Shown here in pieces: positions 45,301 to 52,935 of a stretch of DNA of 64,000 bases. Position 1 is the first letter of the stretch. Each line of letters opens with the position of its first letter. A program made the position numbers and the translations under genes. The notes below the pieces were generated by a model. That model made no database searches. It was given only the letters and a program-made list of their open reading frames with translations, and was not told where the DNA came from. Source of the DNA: Apostichopus japonicus (Eukaryota > Echinodermata > Holothuroidea > Aspidochirotida > Stichopodidae); assembly GCF_037975245.1 (NCBI RefSeq), contig NC_092568.1, positions 8,505,001 to 8,569,000 on the forward strand, given 5' to 3'.

Positions 45301-48264
45301 TATTGGCCGTCACCAAAAAAAAAAAAAAAAAGTTTAGCAAAAAAAAACAAAAAAATTGATGACGACCTTTATGTGAGATGTCGGTGATCGCTCAACCCCC
45401 CCCCCCCTCCCGTATGCTTTATTTTTTGTTTGCCAAAAAAAGGTTCTGGCGAAGTTCGGCGGCATAATAGTTTTAGAAACATAGATGGTAATTGTGTTTG
45501 TATTATCACTATAAACACTAAATGACATGCCAGCCATACTAAATTGTGCATTTTGTGTCCATATTTACTGGAAATGTTGCTTATTATTAAGGTCGAAAAA
45601 TGGATCACATATGGCCATGGGCGGCGATCCTGGGTGGAGGGGGGATATATCCCCCCATGAAAATGGGTGGAGGGGATGTAATGCACCATATCCCCCCCCC
45701 TACCACCAAATGCCACGGATAAGAATATTTTCATGCCTACATTTATGCATCTTTGTTAATGTACGGCTCTTTTTTAGCTTCATTTCTCGCCTACCATAAA
45801 CGCAGTGCGATCTTTTCAAATAAAGCGTCTTTATAAAGCAAAAATAGTTGACTGTAGGCTTCATTGGCCCTATAACAACAAAATGTATTATTGCGCCCAC
45901 GGTATTGATATAGTACATATATGCACGCTCATAGTATTCATATAGGCCCTATAGTAGGCCTACACACGTACATGTTCCCTCGAACAGCTGAGAATCTCAT
46001 GTAACCAGGGTAATGCTTAATACACGTTTCACCTGGATGCCCTAGCAATCGGTACCTAGGAATGTAACTATGTGTAATTGTGTATTGCATGTGTATAGGC
46101 CTATAATAGCCTGCATGAGGCCATTTTCTTCATCGAATAATATAACAGAGCTCTCGAACATTCTAACGTTGCGCCTGAAACAAGATTTACAGGGGCAATT
46201 TTCCCAAAATAACACCCGAAATTAAAAAAAAAAAGTATTTTGGATCCTGATTATGAGATATTTCGGACATGACATCCCTATTTTAAAGTTGGGTATATGC
46301 CGCTTGGAAACCTCGGGAAGTGCCGTTTCCGGCCATCTAGAGGGTTTGTTAATCCCAAAATTTTCTTGTACGCTTCGCGCCAACTCATGGTGGCGCTACG
46401 CTTAGATAGTCAACAAGGTCATATCCCCTCCCCCACCCCCCCACTCGGAAGAACGGATCGCCGCCCATGCATATGACACCATTTTGCATTTCAGCCCTTC
46501 TTTGAAAGCAAAAATTGTACACCCCTCCCCTTAGACCCATCCCCCAGGACGGCGATCATTCATGCCTGGCGCCCCCCCTATTGGAAAATCCTGGATACGC
46601 CCCTGATTCATTCCCCCCCCCCCACACCCCTTCCAAAAAACCAGTGTGAATTTTTCTGGCTAAAGATCCATGCCTTCAACTAAGATGTTTGATGAATTTC
46701 TTGGTAATGTTTTGTTAAGGAGCTTTAAGATGATCCAAGCTGTGCAGATGGATGTTATAGTTCATTGTCATATCAAGTGATATTACCTCAACCACTCATC
46801 AAAATTGTCACTTTTAATACATGTAATATTTATTCCTATCCCCTACCACCCTCTCCCCTCACAACCCATCCCATCCTCTTCCCTCTCCTTCTTGTTTACC
46901 CCGTTCCATCCTCTCCACTTCTCTGTCCTCCCATTTCCCACCTCTTAAATTACTCTGAAAAAGTTTTTATACTTATTCAATACTTTAATAGATATTCCAA
47001 ATCATCATTACTTATCCAAACCTTATCCACACCTTATAGTGTTGTCTCCGTTTAAATATTCTGAATTACAGAGTCAGTAACAGAGCTGAGACTTGTCTCC
47101 CACTACTGTGTCTATTGTTACCTAAGCAGTAGCCATTTTGCAACCTGAATGACTGTATCTAGTCACAATTAAGTCACTTTTGTTCTGGATTGTGATTCAA
47201 AGATATGATCTATAGCTTGAATTGAAAACAAGTCCAGTTCCTCTCATTATGTAGGTCAGGGTTATCAGGTAGTTGGGAATGATGGCTTTGTGTAGTAAAA
47301 GTTATCGAAGGAAAAGAGAAAAAAAATGTTCAGTGTGAAAAGACCTTGGTAAGGAAAAATGCAGGCTTTGTGTGTATTTTGAGATGGTAAATATCATTGG
47401 TGGCATTTTGTACAAAAACTAGAAATGATTTGAAAGAAGATCACTCCCCAATTTGCATATCAACATCATTAGTGGGTTGGAATGCAAATCATTTAAAGAT
47501 TGGCTCTTGGCAGAATTGTAGTGTTCATTGGTCATAGTCCCACACAAAGAGAGATGTTTGTAAATTTTGAATGTCCGTACTGCTCATTTAACACACTCTT
47601 CATGAGGATGAGAGCTCCTCAATGCATGCATTCATTGTAATGTTAGCCTATTTTTGGAATAAATTCGAATTAAATTGTCAAAAGATATTCTTATGGTAAC
47701 AAAGATGCATGGTCCTGATGTCCACTTCAATAGCGAAGTGGCTATAACCGTCAAATAAGAGCTTGATAGTTCAGTTCAATGGTAAAGCACGGGATTTATC
47801 CCCCTGAGGTCACTGCTGCGAATCCTGTTCTTGCCAACAATTTTGGTGCTCTTTCGAAAAAGAAAAAAAGGAAAAAATTATTCCATAGCATCAGGGATCT
47901 GAAGATGAACTCCAAAAGTATTTGACCTTGACAAATTTCAAATTCAACTATTGTACAGTTATTTGAAACCCTCAATCCCTTAGGATGTTTTATTTTGTTA
48001 TTGTTTTGTATGCCTTTTGAGGAGGGGGACTCAATGTACTCTGCCCTAAACTAGGTATTTCAGCCACTTTGATTGATTTTGCATTTGTTGTTAAAAGGTT
48101 AATATCTCAATAAGTGAAAGTTATACTAACATGCATTCTCTTAATGATGGTTTTTCATCATTTGATATTTGCTATCTTTTACAGACAGGCCATGGGTGTG
48201 GGACATACCATACACAGACAAACCAGATACCCATGGTAACTCATGGATACCAGGTGGACGATAA
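21302..48264 (+). CDS. TDP1: Tyrosyl-DNA phosphodiesterase 1 with N-terminal PBZ zinc finger, complete
   Basis: Nuclear repair enzyme that hydrolyses the bond between the topoisomerase I tyrosine and the DNA 3' phosphate. Fourteen exons: 21302-21355, 23658-23979, 25290-25460, 26296-26395, 28588-28719, 31549-31641, 34811-34990, 35888-35966, 36897-37091, 39608-39723, 40090-40197, 41214-41316, 41962-42067 and 48185-48264. They sum to 1,839 nt, 612 residues plus TAA (human 608). Half-site one has H259, K261 and N279; half-site two has H496, K498 and N519, with the same spacing as the human catalytic residues. A PBZ finger (C103, C109, H116, H122) sits in a charged N-terminal region; human TDP1 has none that I know of. 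A basic KKRK stretch in exon 3 may be a nuclear signal. The introns are full of repeats, yet all splice phases hold. Confidence 0.96.
22270..22626 (+). mobile_element. TTAA-type MITE, copy 1 (TDP1 intron 1)
   Basis: 357 bp starting AGACATTGAAGACTC, ending GAGTCTTCACACCCT and followed by TTAA (left flank TAAA, probably mutated). It matches the element at 29567-29933 in reverse orientation along its whole length, including AAGTTAACTTTCCGTTGC and CGCTGCTATGTACACTGTGT. TTAA targets suggest a piggyBac- or Kolobok-like parent. Confidence 0.8.
23658..23979 (+). CDS. TDP1: TDP1 exon 2 (acidic region and PBZ zinc finger)
   Basis: 322 nt, residues 19-125. An acidic, serine-rich stretch (SSSEDEDD) is followed by the PBZ finger [18 protein letters not shown] and REYHH. 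Acceptor TTTCCAG, donor GTAATT. Confidence 0.93.
25290..25460 (+). CDS. TDP1: TDP1 exon 3 (nuclear signal, start of catalytic core)
   Basis: 171 nt. PTKKRKIF is a likely nuclear signal. The catalytic core begins at [18 protein letters not shown]. Acceptor ATTAAAG, donor GTACTG. Confidence 0.95.
26296..26395 (+). CDS. TDP1: TDP1 exon 4
   Basis: 100 nt. Encodes [20 protein letters not shown], matching the conserved SSAQFNY region. Acceptor ATTTCAG, donor GTAACT. Confidence 0.96.
28288..28607 (+). repeat. Tandem duplication covering the TDP1 exon 5 acceptor
   Basis: Unit 1 runs about 28288-28457 and unit 2 about 28458-28607. Both contain a C-rich tract, TCTAGAAACATCTTAAT, ACATATGTGCATAATAATCA, GTTTCCTTTCTTGAAG and the first 20 bases of exon 5. 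The shift is 150 bp at the splice site. Unit 2 leads into the real exon; unit 1 breaks off after GATTG. Confidence 0.93.
28588..28719 (+). CDS. TDP1: TDP1 exon 5 (up to catalytic His259)
   Basis: 132 nt. Encodes [20 protein letters not shown] through [14 protein letters not shown]; the last histidine is catalytic. Its acceptor and first 20 bases are duplicated 150 bp upstream. Donor GTAAGT. Confidence 0.96.
29567..29933 (-). mobile_element. TTAA-type MITE, copy 2 (TDP1 intron 5)
   Basis: 367 bp with perfect 17-bp terminal inverted repeats AGGCATTGAAGACTCGC and TTAA on both sides (29563-29566, 29934-29937). No coding capacity. Orientation is opposite to copy 1. Confidence 0.9.
31549..31641 (+). 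CDS. TDP1: TDP1 exon 6 (first HKD half-site)
   Basis: 93 nt. Encodes [20 protein letters not shown] with K261 and N279 of the first half-site. Acceptor TTTACAG, donor GTAAGC. Confidence 0.97.
32508..32885. mobile_element. hAT-like MITE with perfect 8-bp target duplication
   Basis: 378 bp with 12-bp terminal inverted repeats CAGTGGCGGAGC/GCTCCGCCACTG, flanked on both sides by CGCGGCGG (32500-32507, 32886-32893). It contains the internal box AAGCGGAGCGCCACCA shared with other copies. The flanks (GGCGTAGGAGG...GGGTGCAGCCCC) look like part of an older element. Confidence 0.9.
33232..33592. mobile_element. hAT-like element, related copy with duplicated internal box
   Basis: Starts CAGGCGCGTAGCGAGGAA. 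A region containing GCGTACAAG and CTCCCAGATCGCTGGAAATG occurs twice with a period of about 79 bp (33312 and 33391). The right end is taken near TTCCCCGACGACGCTG, an imperfect inverse of the left end. No clear target duplication. Confidence 0.5.
34591..34643 (+). repeat. 53-bp repeat with hammerhead-like core, copy 1
   Basis: TTTGAAGAAG, the 6-bp hairpin GATCCT/AGGATC, GAAACGTCAGGCC and a tail TTACTTTTACACA. It is identical over 53 bp to 35291-35343, exactly 700 bp downstream. Confidence 0.85.
34811..34990 (+). CDS. TDP1: TDP1 exon 7
   Basis: 180 nt. Encodes [14 protein letters not shown] through [14 protein letters not shown] and HDFTSAR, conserved between the two half-sites. Acceptor CTTTCAG, donor GTGAGA. 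Confidence 0.96.
35243..35343 (+). repeat. Fold-back element containing copy 2 of the 53-bp repeat
   Basis: The left arm 35243-35283 (TGTGTAAAAGTAA...GACGTTTCGATCCTAGC) is the inverse of the right arm ending at 35343, with a 3-bp indel. The right half is the second copy of the 53-bp repeat at 34591. Confidence 0.85.
35888..35966 (+). CDS. TDP1: TDP1 exon 8
   Basis: 79 nt. Encodes [20 protein letters not shown] and HMKVRK, matching the family motif IGSTPGRF..WGH. Acceptor TTTGCAG, donor GTAACT. Confidence 0.95.
36897..37091 (+). CDS. TDP1: TDP1 exon 9
   Basis: 195 nt, phase 0 at both ends. Encodes the strongly conserved [18 protein letters not shown]. Acceptor TTTGCAG, donor GTAAGT. Confidence 0.97.
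37469..37800 (+). repeat. Tandem duplication, 164-bp period (TDP1 intron 9)
   Basis: Two units share GAGATGGTTTTACCAAGCTA, ATTTTGTCAAGAACGTTTCA, AAGTATCCAAAAATTTATCA and the tail CATGCCTNTTGCTTTACA, with a few differences. Confidence 0.9.
39608..39723 (+). CDS. TDP1: TDP1 exon 10
   Basis: 116 nt. Encodes [20 protein letters not shown] and ends in phase 2 within a histidine codon. The open frame read straight through hits TAA inside the donor GTAAGA, so splicing is required. Confidence 0.96.
40090..40197 (+). CDS. TDP1: TDP1 exon 11 (second HKD half-site, His and Lys)
   Basis: 108 nt. Encodes RASPHLKSY with H496 and K498. Acceptor TTTCAG, donor GTAAGA. Confidence 0.97.
40952..41042 (+). repeat. 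Short tandem array of TCAAGGTCA-type units (TDP1 intron 11)
   Basis: Perfect TCAAGGTCA at 40954, 40967, 41018 and 41033, with one-base variants at 40977, 40990 and 41003. The unit length is 10-15 bp. TCAAGGTCA is the extended half-site bound by ERR/SF-1/FTZ-F1-type nuclear receptors; here it may be only a microsatellite. Confidence 0.85.
41214..41316 (+). CDS. TDP1: TDP1 exon 12 (second half-site, Asn)
   Basis: 103 nt. Encodes [20 protein letters not shown] with N519, then [11 protein letters not shown]. Acceptor CATCACAG, donor GTGAGT. Confidence 0.97.
41962..42067 (+). CDS. TDP1: TDP1 exon 13
   Basis: 106 nt. An acidic variable loop followed by [15 protein letters not shown]. Acceptor is a long T-run ending in AG, donor GTAAGA. 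Confidence 0.94.
43740..44100. other. Non-repetitive AT-rich block in TDP1 intron 13
   Basis: About 360 bp with no visible repeats. It contains the perfect palindrome CATGAATAATTCATG (43820-43834) and homeodomain-like GTTAATTAGATTA (near 43993). It could be a regulatory element; the sequence alone does not show it. Confidence 0.25.
45257..46605. mobile_element. hAT-like element, outer (TDP1 intron 13)
   Basis: 1,349 bp including an insertion. Perfect 16-bp terminal inverted repeats CAGGGGCGTATCCAGG/CCTGGATACGCCCCTG, flanked by ATTCA on both sides (45252-45256, 46606-46610). A 5-bp duplication is short for hAT, although a hAT5 group is known. No transposase frame. Confidence 0.8.
45616..46469. 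mobile_element. hAT-like element, inner, nested in the previous one
   Basis: 854 bp with perfect 15-bp terminal inverted repeats CATGGGCGGCGATCC/GGATCGCCGCCCATG. The flanks CATATGGC (45608-45615) and CATATGAC (46470-46477) match at 7 of 8 bases. Contains the family box in reverse orientation (46362-46411). Confidence 0.88.
47759..47836 (+). pseudogene. tRNA-like sequence (degenerate; possible SINE head)
   Basis: TAGTTCAGTTCAATGGTAAA resembles a tRNA D-arm/A box, and TGCGAATCCTGT a decayed T-arm/B box (expected TTCGAATCCTGT). Acceptor and anticodon stems are poor and no sensible anticodon is seen. An A-rich tract follows at 47857-47877, as in tRNA-derived retroposons. Confidence 0.4.
48185..48264 (+). 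CDS. TDP1: TDP1 exon 14 and stop
   Basis: 80 nt, separated from exon 13 by a 6.1-kb intron. Encodes [20 protein letters not shown] and WIPGGR, the conserved C-terminus, then TAA at 48262-48264. Acceptor TTTTACAG. Confidence 0.97.
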
Positions 48265-48595
48265 CAAAAAGCAGACACATCACCGAGATAGTTTGCCAGC
48301 AAAGATGTAACATGAAAGCTGATGTCCTGGTTATCAACTCAGGTCTCCTTTTATCTCCCAGAAAAAGCACCATAGAAATGAATTAGAACAAGATTTAGAT
48401 TTAGATCAGATTTAGATCAGCATGTTATCTTTGTGATTATACATTCTGCTCTCACTTTACTTGCCATAAACAATTTTCATTTTTGAAAAGAAAGTTACAG
48501 ATGAAATTGCTTTCAAAGTAGATACAAATAATGGTATCATTTTGTAGAATTTATTTGGCTGAAATTGCCTTAGTAAACATTTTGTTTGATTTTTT

Positions 48596-48601
48596 AATAA
48601 A
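48596..48601 (+). promoter_or_regulatory. Candidate TDP1 polyadenylation signal
   Basis: AATAAA 332 bp after the TDP1 stop, in AT-rich sequence. It is the first canonical hexamer I see on the plus strand after the stop. Confidence 0.5.
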
Positions 48602-51600
48602 ACTAATAGTCTGACTCGAAGCTGTTAAGCTTAGATTAACATATATCAGCAGCTGTAGGAGTTATGGCCTATCTTTGTGCGGAAAAAATTCAAATTGATA
48701 GTTGATGTTCTTAAAAGATCTGGCAATGGAGTTCACATTTCGCTTGTTATATGCTGTGATGGCACATTCTGTTTTCATTGTTAACTGGTCAGGTCAAGAG
48801 ATACCTGACCCCGTAAATGACGACATTTTGACCTCTGATGTGGCTAAAAATTGGTGAATAATCTGGACAAGTTTTAAATTATTTGTAGCATGGAATTATT
48901 TATCCAGCAGGATCACAAAATGGACAAATCGCAGTGCAAAGATGTATAGCACTTTCTGTTTTAACATACGTTTGTTATAAAAACTTAGTTCAGTGCCTTC
49001 CCAGGGTTGAACCACCATTTCTGTTAGGAGGGGGGGTGGATAATATGTAATTAGGGAGGGGTCTATTAGGAGGGAGGGGAAATTTTGGTAAAATGAAGGG
49101 TGTTTAGCTGCAAAATGTTGCTATGATTTGGAAACAATGTTAAACAATTGTCACCTGGTTAGGTTTTACTGTACATATATACATTTATGTAATTTACTAA
49201 TTTACACAAGGAATGTTTGGTTATATGCTGTCTATCTGAGGGGAGGGGGAGGTTGCACCCCATTGATTTTATCCTGCCATCCTAGAAGTAACATGGTTCT
49301 GCCCCTTGTGCCTTAAAAACTATGGCACATAATTTGAACACTAAATTATTATTATCCTGCTCATTTCTCCATATAACAATGAAACTTTACCGATCAGTTC
49401 CATTTTAGTGTAAGCTTTCACGTTTGTGCATGTGCAGTTTAGAGTCCAGAAAACATTGTAAAATTATTGTATTGAATCACTTAGAGGTCACACCCAAATA
49501 CTGACATACCTCTCTTGCACATAAAGAGAATGTTAAGTATCATCTTGAAGAAATGCGTTGTACTGTTATATGCTTGTACAAAATACAACACCCAACTTAA
49601 TACTGAAATCATATTAATTTCTAACCCATTTTGTGTTGTAAATATCACCTTGCAAAAATTTTGCGCAATGTAATGTCATTTAATATTTACAAATATAAAG
49701 CACATACAATGAAATCTTAGTTATAAGTCCACTTATTTTGCTATGTTTGTTTAGCGATAGGAATACCTATTTTGCCGGTTTTTCTCATATCGTCTTTCAC
49801 TTTCATCAAATTTATATGAAACGATTAATATACAGTTCAAGAAAGTCTTAGGGAGGGGGAGGTGTAGGGACATGAAAGATATGTTGCTTGGTAAATTTGA
49901 AACATTTTTGTATCTTCTGTTTTCAATGTCGGGGGACAGAAGTAGGTGAAACATAACTTTCTCTATCAGAAAGAGGAGTTGCCTTGAGATATTTATCTGA
50001 CATTACAATTTCCTTTTATTAATACTGAGGATCCAATTTGAATGATTTATCGCTGCCGTTGAGTGCATAATATAAATATTAAAATATTGAGGGGCAGAAA
50101 TGTACTCCACCCCCACTTTGAATGTGAGGGTGGCGGTACGCCTATTTACCAGTATATATACAAATTAACTGTTCAATTCTTCATGAATTGATCGCTTCTG
50201 AAGTGACGCAAAGTATTCCTGTACCGCTGTAGGGTAGCATAAGGGTGAAGTGGGCATCTGAACACAAACAAGATTACCCCGAAAGATATAATAATGAGAG
50301 TAACTAACAGGCTTGTGAGTAACAAGAATCAAGTTTACTCAACGAAAGTCCGAAGAAAGGTAGAACAGCCTTGTTGCTGCAAATGTCCATGTGGTTGAAT
50401 ATAAAAGAAACTCTTTGCTGATGATGCCAGAAGCGAGACCTTATATTTACCCTCTCGTATCGAAGTTGCTACGCCACTCCTTTTTCCCCACTCACACCGC
50501 CCCCCTCCCCCCCCCCCCCCCGCTTCCACTGCCCTGGTCAGAACTGCAGAAATTTAAGCTTACCATTTTTTTCACTTTTTGTGAAGATTGATCATCAACA
50601 TTTAAAACCTTTACAGCGATTTTCCTTGCTACAATCACATTGGTTGGATTTGACCATGACAAAAGCTGATATTTTCGTGGAAAAACCCATCCATGTTAGT
50701 TTCTATTTTATCTATATGCTTTTTTTCCCCCCAATTTGTTCTACGCGTTGAAATTAACATATTCTTAATTTATACTTTGAAACTCAGTGTCAAAGTTAGC
50801 GTTATTTATTAACTGTTATATTGTTTATATTGACTTCACTTGAACAACGACCCAATATAAACATCTTAATGACAAATATATATGACAGACGATTAATAAC
50901 GATAACTCAATCCTCCTCCTACCCCCTACCCCCCCCCCCCAATCACCCACCCACCCTCTACGTCCTCTGTAAAGGTTGAGCTTACCCGAAGAAGAGCAGA
51001 TATACAGCCGAGGATGAGTATAGAAAACATTGTTTTTTATACAGTTGACAATTTAACTGACCCGTTCCATACTGGATTTATCATGGAGCCTTCTCTCTAT
51101 ACTATTACATTGATAGTATTGCATTAAGTGCAGATAATATGTAAAGTAATGTGGAATGGAACCAGCTCTCTTGAGCTGGGGTCCCTAAAAACCTAGCTAC
51201 GCCACTCGAATTATGCTATTGTGCTATAGAATCAAAGTGTAAGAAATAATAAAAATATTTGTAAGAAAATGTATCCTCATAGAATTTTGGGAGCAATCTT
51301 CTCCCCAGTTAGTCGCAATAAATTAATTTTCTGTTATATAAGGAACGATCGCGCGCAAAGTTTGCTATATAATATCGAATTAACACGTACCCTGTTTCAA
51401 GGTAAATTATGCGTGTGGCTGGCTCTTAGTGCCACTAAATATTTTCTTCAGAAGCCCCTCTCTGCAACCGCCCCTGGTATGTACCACCTTCTATATGACT
51501 TTATCATAGCGGTAAAGTTCGCCATATGAAACCGACTTGAAATATTAACCGCAATAAAAATAAAAGGAAAAATTATACTCGGATACACATTTAAACGATA

Positions 51601-52893
51601 TACACGTTACTATTTATGGTTTAATTTGTATCAAATTAATATTCAATAAAATTTAGATTCAAGAATTTTATAAGCAATTGAACGTTTATGAAATTCTTGA
51701 ATCATAAACGTTCAATTGTTTATAATTTATTGGTGGGCGGTAGTATAATTTCTTTCATTACCGGTCAGAAGCGTGGTGACATATACATCTTATTTGAAAA
51801 TAATTGAAATAAAAGACAGGAAAAACAATTGTACCTTCAATCGGAGACTGAAACAATAGAACAAACCAAATTTTGTGGAATGGTGTTTTTGTTTTTACCT
51901 CTTGAGCATTTTAACCGGTTTGATTGTGTTACTTCTCAGAATATTGATACGAACAATAGCAAATTATAATATAAAATGTAATAAGGATGTATACTGTAAA
52001 AGCGAGAATGCAGAATGCATAAAGAAAGCAAAAGCTCTTTTCAGAGTAAAATAACATCACGTAAAACTCTTTTGTTTCGTAATGGCAACTTACGAAACGA
52101 CGAAATGATTAATTTTGTGTTCTCTTAGAAGCATAATGGAATAGTCAGTTATCGTATATTTATTTGTATCTTGATCACTAAAAGGCCTCGAACCAGTTAT
52201 GTCTTTTTTTTTCTCTCTCTCCACCTCTCTTTCTCTCTCTTTCTATCCCCATCTGATTCATTGAAGAAAAAATAATAATGATAACAAAACAGGCAAGCAT
52301 CTTAATGGCAAATATGTAAGACAGACAATAACGATAACTTAATCCAGCTGTCGTTAAAACCTCATCCGGCTCCATTTTTACTGGCGTCAATATCAACTAA
52401 TATTTGGTTAACATTTGATTCGTGATTTATCTTCGCTATTATAATATCACGTAATATGTCATTGATTTGTAAAGCTAAAGTGCAATTAACGCCAGTTTAC
52501 GTTGCGCCGTAGCGACATTTTTTTTCTCCCTTTTATTAATTTTATCAATGTCTGCTTTTATAATAAAATTCCTTCCTTCCTTCTTTTTTTTTCTTTTCTT
52601 TTGTTTTCATATCCGATATCTATATTCATGTTATTGGCATTGTCCTTTCCTTTTTGTATTCCAATTTTTACCTCTTAGTTTTTTCTCTTATCTCTTTTCC
52701 TTTTTCTTTTGATCTCATGTTAGCAGAGATCTAACTTTTGACTCACCGAGTCAGTTTTTATGGTAATATAGCCGTACCGATATGCCTTCATAGTAATTCA
52801 GAAATTAGAGAGAATAATAAATAACGAAGACAAAAGCCAACTTTCCCCACAAGTAAAGTGGAATAATTTGTTATCAGATTTATGACTTGGGAG

Positions 52894-52896
<3 letters not shown>
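48602..52896. other. Intergenic sequence downstream of TDP1
   Basis: No recognisable gene. It holds G- and C-runs (49026, 50496, 50931), two transposon-terminus-like sequences (GCTACGCCACTC at 50468 and CTAGCTACGCCACTC at 51194), a hairpin at 51668-51725 and a pair of similar stretches near 50870-50925 and 52300-52345. Confidence 0.5.
51668..51725. repeat. Long hairpin
   Basis: A perfect 17-bp stem CAATTGAACGTTTATGA/TCATAAACGTTCAATTG (51675-51691, 51702-51718) around a 10-base loop. It extends outward by about seven further pairs, one of them G-T. Confidence 0.95.

Positions 52897-52934
<38 letters not shown>
52897..52934. repeat. (TA)n microsatellite
   Basis: About 19 uninterrupted TA dinucleotides. 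Confidence 0.98.
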
Positions 52935-52935
<1 letters not shown>

